64,000 bases of DNA from the NCBI RefSeq assembly GCF_964204645.1, contig NC_134027.1, positions 10,094,485-10,158,484 of the forward strand. Direction: 5' to 3'. The notes beneath the pieces are model-generated. The model made no database searches. It saw nothing but the letters and a program-made list of their open reading frames with translations, and was not told the origin of the DNA. This stretch comes from Tubulanus polymorphus (lineage: Eukaryota; Nemertea; Palaeonemertea; Tubulaniformes; Tubulanidae). Shown here in pieces: positions 1 through 13,568 of this stretch. Numbering within the stretch: the stretch's first letter is position 1; each line of letters begins with the position of its first letter. The position numbers and the translations under genes are program-made.

Positions 1-2300
1 ATATTTTACTCGATTAACTGATGCTGCAATGAAAGATCGTGGTAATTTAAGGTTTTCTACAACGTATTCGTAAATTCAGCAACTTGAAAGTTATCGGCGT
101 TGATTAAACAAGAAATAGTCTGTAAAGTACTTCCTACTAGAAAGTTTTTGGGTTGATGAAATTTGCTTGGGGAAGTATCAATCGAAGTTGAAATGACGTT
201 TTGGCAGTAAATCGTCTACATTAAACTCGCTACGAAAGGGTTAAAATTCACCTGTTTCGAACGGTGATAATTGGTAACGTAGGGAGACTACGAAACAACT
301 TCGGAAAATCACTTAATGATCTCGACGTATCTTATAGAACTGAACCGTATAGGAACTGGCAGTATAGGTTCTAGCCGTTTATCTGCTCGTATGTCAGTTA
401 CTGGAGCTGATTATTCAACTGGTTTCTTGAGTTTCTTAAAGGTCCCTCTTGAGAGATTTTCAATCATTCATGCTTAAACTTCTTCCGATTTTTTTTTAGT
501 CACCTTTTCATGACGAGCGGCTCTTAGCATTTTTCGTTAAGTTCATTAAATCGGGAATGCTTTCACTGAAGTTCGCATTCAAAGGGGTTTGAATTTACTG
601 GGGGAGGTGGGGGGTTATTCTTTATTAGATCTGAACTGAAAAGTTCAAGTTGATTAAGATTCATGAAAATCCTTGGACAAGTTAGATGAAATTTGTATCC
701 TGAGAGGATGCTGGAGAAGAATGAGGCTGGTGATAGCAGGGCATTGTAGTGTGAAATTCAGTAGTTCTTTTTCTGAAATATATTGGACTTGTGGCATTTT
801 ATGCAATGACAGCTGGCCATGTGGCAGGCTTATTAATACATATTTGATGAGAGATCAAGCAAGTGCATTATCCAGATATCCGACTATATACCCCTACATT
901 GGTACCTACCTGCCACCAGCTGGGCAGGTGAAATAGGATAACATGTTCCAGATGTCCTGCCATTCCCCCTAGTACTAGAAGAAGTAGAAGATCTATAAGT
1001 TAAAACTGACTGGACTAAGAATAGCGTGTTGACACAACCATTAATATTGTGTATTCTCAATCCCAGAAATAGATACATTATTGAACCTACTACAAAGTTT
1101 ACAATTAGGCCTTAGCTTTATGCAGATATTCCGATAGTGGAAAAAAAATATATCCCCATGTTGACTGAAAAAATTAAAATGTTAAAAATAGTTTATAACA
1201 AGATTTGAGTTTCAAGGACCTATTGCTGAAAATTATGTACTTTTCATAAAAGACTTAATATTACAAGTGTATCAATTGTATTAGATGCATAGTCAAAATC
1301 GGCTCAAATTTTTTTTTGATTTTGCCAAAATGAAATATTCATCGTAACAAATGTTCAGTGTTGAATACGCGTTAACATAAAGTCGGAAATATCAGAGGGT
1401 TAATTTCGCCAAGCGTAGTGGGTCTAATGGCTTTAGACACTTGACTGACTGTCGACTCTGACTTCTGATTGCTGGGGTTAGCTAATGAGTGTTGATATGT
1501 GAAAAAAAAGTCAATAAATGAGCAGGACATATCTGGGTTAATTAGTATGGAATCGATAGAATTTTTTTCTAGTTCAACTGCTCAACTTGACTGCCATTTT
1601 ATGGCCAGTTTTCAAAGAAATAGTTTTAATATGAGTAAGAGAATGAATATATATGGCTTTGTAACATCTCATTACACTACATATATATAATATATATTGT
1701 GATATTATAGCATGTAAAGGGTCTCAAAGGGGCGATAAGCTGCTGACTGTATTGAGAACTTGGTATTTTAGATTTCACCCATGGGTAAACTGTTGAAACC
1801 AGAATCCTGTTGCACACTTCTTAACGAAATGTTGTTTGCTAAAGGTCAAAATTTGATTATGGGCCTACAATGGAATGGAGGATCTATGGGATATTATGAA
1901 GGGGTGAATCTTGAAATAGGAATGGGCACTTAATTTGAAAAGGGCAGATTTGGCAATGCGAGGGCTGCAAGCGCTTACATTACTGGGGGTTCTGGTGGCC
2001 CTCCCACAGAAAATTTAGGACAAACAGGGGCTTTTCTTGATCTTATCAGGGCCAATTTGCATTTATTTTTAGTCTTTTTGAAATTTTCTTTTTGAAAAAT
2101 TTTTTCCTGTCTAGAGGGCACATTCGAGCGAAAGACCAACTATCTGCTAGTGAACCTGGCGGATCCTTGCTTGCCATATGTGGAATCCTCGATTGCCACA
2201 GTAGCACTGCGGGTACGCCATTGTAGGTGAAATGTTTCCTCGAAACAGCAATTAATTTCACTTGAACAATCGATTTCGTTTGATCTCATTTTTAAAATGA
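1..2300. other. No gene seen
   Basis: AT-rich sequence with short chance frames only. No exon with family resemblance on either strand. Confidence 0.6.
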
Positions 2301-2308
2301 TTCAAACG

Positions 2309-2418
2309 GGATCCAGTTCCACAGTCTTGGGTTAGCGTTAACTCTGGGTTAATATAAGTTCATTTTCGATGAGTTAACTCCGAGTCAAATCTTAACTCAC
2401 GTCTGTGGAACTGGACCC
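2309..2418. mobile_element. GGATCCAGTTCCACAG-type inverted element, copy 1
   Basis: GGGATCCAGTTCCACAG at the left, CTGTGGAACTGGACCC at the right; about 110 bases, with AGTTCATTTTCGATGAGTTA inside, as in the 60.1 kb copy. Confidence 0.7.
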
Positions 2419-3030
2419 AGAACGTTTGCCTATAGAGCGAATACTGTAGATTCCCGGAATATTAAGACGATGTTTTTGTTGTTCGACGATCCTTTATCTC
2501 GGGACGATGAAAACCTATACAATTTCCGCCTGTTCCGTTCCGCACAGTCAACCATCGGAAAAAAAGTCTTGTCGATTACAAAATAGTAGATCAGGTAGAA
2601 ATGGAATTCCGCAGGTTATCCGCCGGTGCTGTTTAGATTATGTAGGCTATGCGGAGCAGCCACACGGCAAAAATGTTAATCCACACGTGGAATAAAACAC
2701 AATCTCGTACTGCGAGTTTCTCCCGAGAGATTTCCTTGCCCGATGCGCGTTAGTTGTCCATCATTCTAGAAAACAAACCTGACTACTAACGTGACTATTT
2801 AATTTGTTAGGCCTACCTTTTGTAATGTAATTATGATGTAACAGGATATCCAGCTTTTTCGTAAATGATTGGTTCTCTGTTTCATTTAAACGATCTTCTA
2901 CAAACCTCGAGTTTCTTTATAGGACCGGTTTTACCTACATGTTATCACGAGGTTTTCTAGATGAATAAGCTGTCATTTTTTTTTGTTGCAGAGTATGTTA
3001 ATGACTATATTATGTGACTAATATGAAAAA

Positions 3031-3447
3031 GGTCCCTACAACTCCTTGTTTCCTTCATAAACATAAACTCCTTCTCAACGGAAAATGCTTTTTAAGGTAT
3101 TTGAAACTCCTTTAATTCGAGCGAAATGCCCAAAACTCCTTTAAAACTCCTTCAATTTTGAGAAATAGGCAATTAGAAATGTTTGTGTACAATAAATTAC
3201 GCCTAAATCGATACAGTTGGGATCAGGATTTGTTTTTATGTAGTAACATTTAGGCAGTAATGAAACTGAGTTTAGGTAGTGTATTACTTACAAAAGCACT
3301 GAATTAATGGTTCACCGAGATAAACAGCACTAATTTAGGAGTCTACTGTAATTTGGATATGAAAGCGATGCAGACACTTCCTAAAAATTTGAAATTTCTT
3401 CCCTTAAAACTCTTTATATCCAGGAAGAACTGATCTGTATAGGGACC
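3031..3447. mobile_element. Possible miniature element with AACTCCTT direct repeats
   Basis: Bounded by GGTCCCTA at the left and TAGGGACC at the right. The left part repeats AACTCCTT five times within 120 bases. Non-coding. Confidence 0.45.
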
Positions 3448-3461
3448 CTGAAGTAGGAGAT

Positions 3462-3725
3462 TAACCCTTTCACTGCTGACTAATTAATACCCTACAAAGC
3501 TGGAGATAATTTGAAAATTCTAAAAAATTCCACCCTAGTGTGTTGAACAACGGGAATACAACGGGTGTATCGTTAGTTGCTAGTATTTCACTATGTTTGA
3601 CACGTGCTGCCATTTTTCAAGAGAGATAATTACTAATTACATCAATACACCACAGTGCGGTGTACTAGCAAAATCTATCCCTGATTTGTACACTGCACTG
3701 CGGTGTAGATGCACTGAAAGGGTTT
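3462..3725. mobile_element. TTAACCCTTTC-family miniature element, copy 1
   Basis: Inverted ends TTAACCCTTTCACTGC and GCACTGAAAGGGTTT. Internal GGAGATAATTTGAAAA, CAGTGCGGTGTACTAGCAAA and CTGCGGTGTAGATG are shared with copies at 41.5 and 57.1 kb. Confidence 0.8.
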
Positions 3726-4467
3726 AGTCAAAATCCTAAAACAGTGGTCATATGCGCGTTTTTTCTGTTCTGTTTCCCGTCGTGTTGATGAGGGTAGTTA
3801 CTTATTCCCGGGCATCGCTATACCATAACTACTACGGCTGTGGTCGCGTTGACATGAGATTAATTTCTCATTATCCGTGGATGAACAAATAAAACATCTG
3901 TCAAACTTTTGACGTCTTAAATATTTCATTTTACAGTAATTAGCGTTACTCATCACTTGGCGAGCCTCGTAATGTAAAAGTTTGCCTCGTAATAATATCG
4001 ATGCGTGCAGCCAGTTTTTAAGGAAATTATGCATCACTTTAAAAGTCGGCAACTTTTATTGAAAAACGATACGCGACAAATTACCAAAAGCTCTCGTGTT
4101 ATCGCTATTGAAATATTCAATACCAGACAAATTCATTTTATTGAAATTTGTTCGAGTCTATCCGTTTTGACAGCGCAGTCCACTCGGCCAGTATAATGCA
4201 GCATGATGTCCTATTTGCGTAGCCACTTGAAAAATGTACGTCATTTTTGTTGGTTCATTTCGCTGAAAAATATGCTGCTGAATGAAACATTTTTTCAAAT
4301 TATCCATGGTATCGGCCCTTTTTTCCGTGTTTCTAGATGTCTAGTGTTTGTTTTCTCAATCTGCGCGGTAGAATTTTTAATGGAGTTGATATCATCATTC
4401 TCATTAAAAAGGATCCAGTTTTTTTAAAAATCGTAGTATAAAAGTGGTTGCACAGAAGTAATGCCTT

Positions 4468-4926
4468 TTAACCCATTATCACTCAGGAATATGCAGTGTC
4501 TATTAGTCAGAAAATTAAGGCGAAAAAATCATTTATTATGATAAAGAATAGTTCATTCTCAGTTGATTTTCATGTATTGCAAGTTCATGTCATTTTGAAG
4601 TAAATAGTCAAGGCTTTCATAAGATATGAGATTTGATGCGAGGTTGGCCACCAAAATCGTGACCTTCATCCCCCAAAATTTCATCTTGATTTACTTGGAT
4701 AGAACTGAGCGCTTGGTGCTGTCATGTTCATACCCCAAACACTTCGATTCCAAAGTAGGAAGATGGCGATTTCTGTACGGAATTCTGAAGTCTTGGGTAT
4801 CTAGTTTATCATGAGCTAACGGGTTTGAATCCCGCTCTAGCCGTTTTTGTATAGCAGAGGATGTCAAATCCGAGCGGCTTGAGGAGTAATAGGCAGGGCG
4901 GATACAGGCGGCTTGCGGGCTAATAT
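4468..4926. mobile_element. TTAACCCAT-family repeat with tRNA-like B box, copy 1
   Basis: Shares GCAGTGTCTATT, CAGTTGATTTTCATGTA, GGCCACCAAAATCGTGACC, GGGTTTGAATCCCGCTCTA and AGGAGTAATAGGCAGGGC with the copy at 13.1 kb. The GGTTCGAATCC-like core resembles a Pol III B box, so it may be SINE-related, but no A box is clear. Confidence 0.6.
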
Positions 4927-4929
4927 GTA

Positions 4930-7310
4930 AGCCATCTTTAGGTCATCTTTACAACACATCAATACTATCAGAAGCAACTGGAGGCATCGGGCGACCTAAG
5001 GAGGGCGCACTGCAGGTAGTTCGGTATTTTGCTAGTAATATCGTGGTTAACCACGGCGTGACTGATCCTTACAAAACACTCACTTCTCTACCTCGTAATG
5101 TAGGTCTATTATAAATATCCGTCGCGATTGTAATGTGTGAATACACATTAATATAGTTGCTTTCACATTGTTGAGTATTAAAAATTTGTGTTTAAGGACC
5201 GCAATTATTCCTGATATTACCATATCTTATATATGGACTTAGATTTCATTATATCTGGGATGTAGGGTAAACAATATTACACATTTGTAAAAATTGTCGC
5301 CCCGAAAATAATTACATATCAATGGATGAATTGAGGTCAATAGTTGTTGTTCACTATATTAAGGAATGTTTGTCCGTTGAAAGGCCGGTCTATTGTAAAC
5401 AGTTACCGAAGTTCAACTAGAATGTTTAACATACACATTAATCATCTGATTAGATTCGATTTAAAACTATTATTTCGGCTTACGCCTCGCAATTGACTGT
5501 CATTTTCTCCTCTACGCTCTACTCGCGTTGGGGCCGCGTAGAAAACTTGTTCAAGTGAACTTGTTTGCTCGACTGGTGGCTTATTTTCTTTTCTCATATA
5601 AACCACGCGCGAGCTCAATATTTGTGTCACGCTGTCGTCGTACGTAACCGTTTTGCTGAAAACATTCTTTCTCGCTGACTGGGGATATTTTGCGTACACG
5701 TACATTCTTTCATGAATGAGTCGTTGTGGTGTCGCAAGACCGTGTGACGTACTTCGGAATCCATGGAAACAATATTTTTCTAACTTCCAAGTAAAACGAT
5801 GATTATGTGCTATCGAAACGGTCTTCCGCATGAATAAGAAATATGTGACGGAAATTCTGTTCTTGTGCTGTCTTATGCTGTCTGTGTATGTCTGTCCGAT
5901 GAAACTTGGGTACTATGTTAGTTTGGGAGTCTAGTTCAAAGAATGGGCCCAGTGCGCCACCTAGTAGCAGAACTAGGCGCTAAAAACTGTTTTTCACAGA
6001 GACATGACCTTGAAGATGACCTCATAACTGATGAACGGGGTCGATATTAAAAAAGTTGTCTCAGTCAAAATTTAGCTATCGGCCCTGAACTACAACATAT
6101 CCAAAATGCAATAGAGGAACTATTTTCCATAGTTTAAGTCCGACAACTGTTGTTGCCTTGGCTTGTACATGATTAGATGATATCGTCGCATTCATATCAG
6201 GGAACGGGTTCGCAGCTTGTTTTAGGGATTGTTTCAACTGTACTGTCACTCAGTTGTTGAGGACTGATCTCTGAATCGTTCCCAGCTGTAAGTGACCTAC
6301 GGTAAAAAAAACCTATCCCCATGTTGACTGTTCTAGGGCAGATGATCTACTTAAAAGGGGCAGTTATTTCAGTGATAGAATGTGGAATTGTGCGCAAAAG
6401 ACTTTGGTGTTTGTAGTTAAAATTTGGCATTGAAATTTGAAAAGAAGTTCAGATCCGAACGGATGATAGGGATTTCCTGTTCGTTTTGATTATTAACCAA
6501 GTCGTATTGGAGTCTTAAGCCGGTCGTGTTAGCGCAACAGATTTACGATGGTATATTATTAGTCACTGCGTCTAGAGAGACAGAGAGAGTCCATCGAAAT
6601 AAATCCGACGCAAACTTAATCAACATATAGAGATTCAATTTGTCATTCTCTGCTTAACGACAGTCGGCGATGTCACACTCGGCGAATTCTCGAATCGGCA
6701 TAAAATGAACGACCCCCGAGGACGCAGCTCTTCACAGATTCTAATATACGTACGTAAGTGCGTAAGCGCAGCACTTTCTTCGGGGTAATTAACCAGCTAA
6801 CTCCCGCGTCTGCGCCGCTGTCCGCGAGTCGGAAATTAAGAATTCCCTCGGTACCCGACAAGTGAATTGAATTGCATTCCATTTCCGAAAATGTCAATTG
6901 ACGCACCAAATATCGGACTGAATGACAACTAGATTTCAGACGGAAACCGAGTGCAAATTTCTCAGAAGTGTGATTCAATGATTTATTAAAAATGCGTCAA
7001 AAGTTTGTTCATTTTCTTTCCTCTTTCACAATTTCAAATTGTCAGTTTCCTTTTCTTCTACTTGATAAGGTTCTTATGCAATTTCTAGTCAGTTTTAGTG
7101 AGATCTTATTCCTAAGTGGTACCTCAATATCTAAGGAATGGAACAATCTCCACTTGTTGCTGGTATAGCTCCAGTTTGCAATAACCTTGGGAATAACGAG
7201 AGAATCTCTTGCTCCGATATGGAAATCCTGAAAGCCCAAAATCTCAATATGTGATTCAATTCTGTTTTAACTCTAATTTGCTTTTTGAGAAAAAAATTGC
7301 TAAATGAATA
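4930..7310. other. No gene recognised
   Basis: Open frames of about 100-130 residues on the minus strand (5442-5831, 6673-6978) show no motif, no splice logic and no neighbour support. GC content is slightly raised there. Confidence 0.5.
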
Positions 7311-7338
7311 CTTAAAGCCAGGCTCAGATCGACCTTAC

Positions 7339-8056
7339 GACGCGACTCAACTGTGGGCGACTATCGTAGATTGCACTCAGATCGAATTCAGCGATAATCG
7401 GCGACCAGTTGCTATTGGTCGTAACGACTGGACGTGAGCGCGCTCACATCGCCACCAATACACCGAGTCCTGGGCTCCCAACGAGTAGATCACGTGACTC
7501 ATTCAAAGTTACGTGCACATATCTCCCAATAAAAATAACAATATGTATGCCATTTTTATTCCATAAACTCTCCATCTATTTAGCGGCATTATTGTCAGAG
7601 AAAAATTGAAATTTTAAGAGTGATTCAAATAATATTCATGATTTTAGGTTATTCATCAAAGGTTTTTTATTATCAACATGCAAAAATGTCGTGGAAAGTA
7701 TATGGAGGCTGTGTTTCTCTTCTCACAATAACAATGAGCTTTCCTTCATATTTGGCGGGCCATGAGGTCGCCATGTTCATTTTTGATCCGCCGCTTTGAT
7801 TGGCTGAAATTAGTTGTGGAGTCGGCAACTCATCGCAGAAACACGCACATCGACGACGACGAGTCGGCGACTGGTTCCGTCGCGTCGTAGAAGTAGAACA
7901 TGTTCAACTCCTGCGATTCAGTCGCCGATCGTGAAAAACTGTCGCACAACAGTCGTAGCTAGACTCAGATCGACTAGAATCGGCGACGAAAATCGTGCGA
8001 CGATTGGCGGTAGTCGCCGGAAAACCAGTCGCCGACCAGTTGAGTCGCGTCTTAAA
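7339..8056. mobile_element. Miniature inverted-repeat element rich in GTCGCC/GGCGAC
   Basis: The left end ACGCGACTCAACTG is repeated inverted at the right (CAGTTGAGTCGCGT). Internal copies of CTCAGATCGA and GGCGACCAGTT recur. The style resembles the 53.6-54.4 kb element. No coding potential. Exact ends unclear. Confidence 0.5.
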
Positions 8057-8532
8057 ATTTGCCCAATCAAAATCGAATTCGATGAAAATGCCATTCTTTA
8101 GTTATTACGCTGCCGATTTCGTTACAGCGCCATTTTTCAATTGGTTGATTGGTCGATTTCCGTGGTGTATAAATTACTCGAATACTGTAACTATTTAGTA
8201 GTGTTAGTCGTAGATTTGTTGGGAAACATCGAAATCCAAATGGACTGAATGCGGCATAATTCATAGATCACAGACATCTTGAGTATTGACGAAGACGATC
8301 TGTTGCATCACGTCTGTTGAGTTAATTTGCGTTGTAGAAAAATGTATCATTTTACCATCGCTCCTGTATGCCTGCGCGCTCTCTTCATTTTTGGTTTCAT
8401 GAAGTTTATTGAGTCACGTTTTTGTGTACGTTCTGTTAGTCACACTGACAGACGTATAGTAATATAACTTGAGGAGAGAGCTAACGCAATCATCATCATC
8501 AAGTGCGCAGATAGTTTGCTCGTTTTACCTAA

Positions 8533-8750
8533 CGCTCTTTCTGCTCTCTCTCTTCCTTTCTCCCCCTTTCCCTCTCTCCCTCTCCCCTCTCTCTCCCTCT
8601 CCCCTCTCTCAGACTCACTCCCTCTCCTCTCCCCTTTCCCTCTCCCTTTCCTCCCCTCTCCCTCTCTCTTCCATGCTCTCCCTCTCTCTGCTCTCCCTAT
8701 CTCTTCTCGCTCGCTCCCTATCCTCTCCCCTCTTTCCCTCTCCCTCTCTG

Positions 8751-8822
<72 letters not shown>
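8533..8822. repeat. CT-rich low-complexity tract with (CT)n
   Basis: Polypyrimidine on the + strand for almost 300 bases; the last 65 bases are perfect CT repeats. Open frames in it (Ser/Leu/Pro on +, Arg/Glu on -) come from composition only. Confidence 0.97.
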
Positions 8823-8825
<3 letters not shown>

Positions 8826-9289
8826 AACTATTGATAAGTTGCAATACCTGTAAATGAAATTCAATCGATCGTTAGTTATAGATTAATAATCGTTCGTTAT
8901 AGAAAATGAATCATTCCGCACTCACTGAGCAGTCTCTCTCTCGATCCATCCGTCTCATAGAGCGACACTTCCGTTCTGACGTCAATTCCATCAATCAGCA
9001 TTTTCTAATAATTCCTCTTGGATCGATAGTCCAATATCCGTAATCTTCTTACGTAATTTTTCAGCTGAGAACTTAGATCTGCTCTTGTTGAACTAGGTAT
9101 TTCTAATAGGTATTTCTTCTCTTGGATATCGATTTAGAATTAGCTATCTCTCTGCCTATTTCGTTTGAGATATTCCCCTCACCTCGAATCCGTATGTTTT
9201 GGATATAATCATGGACTCTAGGTTATACGGTCCATCATCAGAGGTAGACAAGAGCCACGATGGTCATGAGCATTTTTGGAACAACTGTT

Positions 9290-9545
9290 CACACAGGTGC
9301 CAAATAGGTATGTGCCTGTAAGGCCAAATTTGCCCCGACCCAAAACGTCAGACCAGGCCTGAGCCAAATTTCAGCACAAAACAAATGATCGTATCTGAAT
9401 TGCAACTGGTTCCGAAATGACTTAGTTTAAGCATTTTTTACTATAGCATGAGTAGTTAACATGTGAACACGCTCTCTCTAGTTAGGCACCGGCCAAATTT
9501 GACTCAGGGCCTGATCTGTGCCTATTTGGCCTGGGCCAAAGATTA
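9290..9545. mobile_element. GCCAAATTTGGC-family element, copy 1
   Basis: Contains GGTGCCAAATAGG, TTGCAACTGGTTCCGAAATGA, GTGAACACGCTCTCTCTAG and GCACCGGCCAAATTTGACT, recurring in the copies at 11.1, 26.8, 51.6 and 59.2 kb. Non-coding; no transposase. Confidence 0.65.
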
Positions 9546-11117
9546 GATTTCTCATTTTCAAAGTCTTTATATTAAATCTTGCCTAATAGATTTCTATATA
9601 TTAGCAATGCTGTGGCAAGTCATTTTTCCTAATATAAATAAGGCACTACTGTTTGTCAGTAGCTGACCCTGAATGAAAAACTAACTGTAATCCAACCTTA
9701 TCACAATGATGAAACAATGGTTCATTCACAATTGCTACTAGTGTGCCTAGTTTTTTCATGAAGCCACGCATTGTTTTTCTTGGTGGAAATGAACGTAGCT
9801 TAATTTTAGATACTTACTAATATTTGAGGGTCTGCTTTCCACCTGGCGTAACATAGAAACATTTACCAGTAAAACAATGGCAAGTGTTTTCTCCCTATAT
9901 CATGCTTTTTATATGGGCTTGTACATATTTTGCACTTAAGAATGAATACATTATCTAGTTGAATGATAATTTGAATTGTTAAGTTCGATAATGACTAAAT
10001 TAGATTTGGTACTGAAAATTTATTTCAGTACCAAAGCTGGGGTATGCGAAACATTGTATATAAAACCACCTGCGCTATTGTCTGGGCAAAAATCCCTGAG
10101 TTACTCTTGGTCTTGGAATCGATTTGGTGAAAGAATTTGTGGACCACCATCTTAAAATCTGCCATGATGCAAAATTGTTTTATCTAATGATGTAAATATG
10201 AAAAAATATCAGAACGATCAGAAGGGAGTTTTTTTTCATTCAGTTCAGTTTTCCTTAATTGCATCAATTCGCTGCGTTTTATGAATCTACTTCCATTGAG
10301 TTTGCGATAACTTCATATCCCTGGTGAGACTCGACCAGTTGTTATCTATAGTTTATCCACAATTAGTATCGGCGGCAGACGCATTGCCCTTCTGTAACCT
10401 TAATCAGCAATCAAATCGTTATTAATTATCGTAAATTGCTCCGGCGAAGATACGTAATATGAGATTTATCATATTGTGAAATTGTACCCCTGAGAACTAT
10501 GTATTCTATGTAGGAAAAAAATTACAAGTTTTTACTTTGGATGGAAAACTGAGTTCTGAGTTTAAAGACCGGTTTGAACTTAACTTTAACCATGCGGGGT
10601 GAACTCATTGGAGCTACAAATGGAGTAAACCCCTGGGTTGTAACTAATCTATAAATCTAGGTAGGCGTTTACATAATGCCAGACTCATACCAGACTCATA
10701 TTGACCTTATGCGGCAACTGAACTAACTGTCTGCAACTGGCTCTCCCGGCGTCTATAGTCGTGTGTCACACTTTCATATTGCTGATTGAGTCTAGTCACA
10801 TGAAGTATGACCACTGTTGTGGTGGTGCCAGATGGAGGGTGTTAGTCAAGACTAGGAGTCTTTCACTTCTTGCTCCAACATCCAGCTCAGTGCTGCTGTG
10901 GCAAATATCAACATGGCCCGCGTTCTGGGTTGGCTTTTTGAATGGATCATCATGAGCTATTCATGATGATGCAAGAAATCAGCTGATGTTAGCAAGCTCA
11001 CTCTGGTCATGCGATGGATAGCAATAGGTCTGCGACTGTGGCTAATCTGAGTAATAAGCTACGATGGTCGGTGTATCGCATCACCAGGTCAATCTGCGTC
11101 GGCTTACCATTCACATC

Positions 11118-11352
11118 GGTGCCAAATGGGCCTGCGCTATATGGCCTGGCAACATAACTGACGGACCCAGCCCGAGCCAAATTAAAACAAGGGGTCAAAT
11201 TATTGCGTGTGAATTACAACTGGTTCCGGAAATGACTCGTTTAAGCATTGTTTAGTATCGAGTGAGTCGTTTACGTGCTTTCTTATTAGGCACGGACCAA
11301 ATTTGACTACTCAATTCGATTGGCCCGGAGCAGATCAACTCCATGTGATCGC
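11118..11352. mobile_element. GCCAAATTTGGC-family element, copy 2
   Basis: Shares GGTGCCAAATGGGCC, TTACAACTGGTTCCGGAAAT, TTTAGTATCGAGTGAGTCGT and GCACGGACCAAATTTGACTA with the other copies. Confidence 0.7.
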
Positions 11353-13104
11353 GGCTGAACAATGAAACAGTTGAACAGTTTCAGGAATCGCGCTGAATAC
11401 AAACGTTACTTATATATGATCCGATTAAATACTATCGGATCTCTCACACTCTCTCCCATAGAGTGTATATGCTGCGTATAATGGTATTCGACAATGGGTG
11501 ATTAATTGAAGGGCCCTTGAGATTTTGTATTACAATGCCGCTACTTAAATTTCAGTAATGCCAGTAATCGATGAGGCAATTATGAATAGAATACAACTGT
11601 CATGTATGTGTAAAGGCATTTTATACGCGTTTATAAAAGTATGCCCCCTCAAAAAAACCTAAAAAAACAACCCTAAGTAATGGCAAAAATGATGATTAAT
11701 AAAAAGGCTTCACTGGTCTTGTCAATATATATGTCAATCCAGGGTTAATAAGTACGAACCCTGGTAGCGACAGAGTTTCTTGATCGAACATTCTTCGCTG
11801 GTCTCTACCCCGGAAAAAGTAACATCGAACCCGGTGGTTGAGGGAATTGAAAAAGAAAAAATTAGAAAAAAGGCACATTTAGTTAAATGAAAATTTGAAT
11901 TCAAATTTTTCTTTTTAGAAAGATACTTATGTATAATGGTATATTTACTGGTGATTTATTGAGTTGAGAACGGACAGAAATCCCTGTGGGCCAGCTTCAA
12001 AATGATAATAAGGATTAATTTGAATAGTTAGTCATTATTCTGAACTTCAGAGAAATTTAACTACAGCACTGATGTCTATTTTCTATTGGGACCCATCGAG
12101 AATGACAGTAATTGGTGACGTACCCATCTTAACATAGCCATGTGTACTTAGATTAAGGGGTTTAGTGCGGGTTGAAACACATATCGAGGGGAGGTTTATA
12201 AGGTTCATATGGTAGGTTAAGGATTTAGAATACATTAGAAGAAAATTTAGGGTTGGCTGTGGCAAAACCCCATTGGCTTCACTCCTGCGCGTTTTCATTT
12301 TCATTCAGGAAGTACGCCGGTGTCCTTACTTAGCAAAAGTGCCCTTTCGTCCAATACTGTCTATCTTTAACTTTATGTCTTCGATCCACGCCTGATAAGA
12401 ATTCTAGTTTATTTAGGAGAATATTTGGGACGCGTGTTTGAGAGTAAAAGTGATCCAAGAATTCAATCAGGATCTTACGAATCGTACATGCATGAATATG
12501 TATACGCTGGATAACTTGGGTAGGGTTCCTGATGCCATCGGATCCGACTAAGGATCCATGCATATAGAATCCCAGTTGTTGAGACGCAGTGTTTTCACTT
12601 ATTTCGCCGGCTTTCTTTTTTTCATCGGATTTTTTAAACATTTCACAATCCAAAAATAGCCGCTTACAATGCTTTCAGGTTTCTGTATCAGGTGTACGCG
12701 ACTGAGCGGGTTCTATGAATCTATACGCGCTGAATCCTTTGTCGTAGATGAAAATTGTCCTTTTGTTCCATCGTCTGCAAATGTAATTCATCATAGCGCG
12801 ATCTGTCAAAAAAATTCTATAAAATACGAAGATTTTCATTCTCGCGATGTGGCGAATTATTTCTAGCTGACGGGAGAAGGATTAGCCCGCAGTCGGTGTG
12901 TATTGTGAAAATGCCCGGTCTGCGGTCAGTCAGTCGGATGGATTGAACGATTTGCGGTTTTCCGCTGTTCTTTATATAATGCATACCTCTACAGATCCAT
13001 TATTGGTATAGCAAAAAACTGGCTTAAATCATAGATGTTATTCAAGCCAGCTATTATAAACCATTTAAGTCTTTCGTGTAGACGGTCTACTCGTGGGTTC
13101 GGTT

Positions 13105-13568
13105 TTAACCCATCATTGATTGGGAATTTTACTATGCAGTGTCTATTGCTTCTCGGAAAATTCAAGGGAAAATCCATATTTATCACGATACAGAATAGCT
13201 AATTTCCAGTTGATTTTCATGTACTACAAGTTGGTTGTATTTTGTAGAAAATCGAGGCTTTCATATAATTTGATGAGGTGGGCCACCAAAATTGTGACCC
13301 TTTGCCCCCCCCCACCCCCATATTCACTCGGACTTACTTAGATAAAAGGAATTTCAAATTGTAAGATGTTAATTTCTGTACGATATTTTGTTGTTTTGGG
13401 TGTCTATAGTTAATCCTAAGCCATTGGGTTCGAATCCCGCTCTAACAGTTTTTGTATCGTAGACGAAAAAGAGTCAGGGCAGATGCGGGTGACGTGAGGA
13501 GTAATAGACAGGGCAGCTTCAGGAGTAAGGCTGGGCAGATACGGGCAGCTTGAGGGCTAATAGGTTAA
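13105..13568. mobile_element. TTAACCCAT-family repeat with tRNA-like B box, copy 2
   Basis: Same family as 4.5-4.9 kb. It carries the exact B-box consensus GGTTCGAATCC at about 13428, plus GGAGTAATAGACAGGGCAG. Interrupted by a C-run near 13306. Confidence 0.6.

Noticed and set aside
5442-5831. 129-residue minus-strand frame
   Set aside because: No domain, no neighbouring exon; length is possible by chance in this locally GC-richer stretch.
8469-8857. Leu/Ser/Pro-rich and Arg/Glu-rich open frames
   Set aside because: They are translations of a CT microsatellite and its complement.
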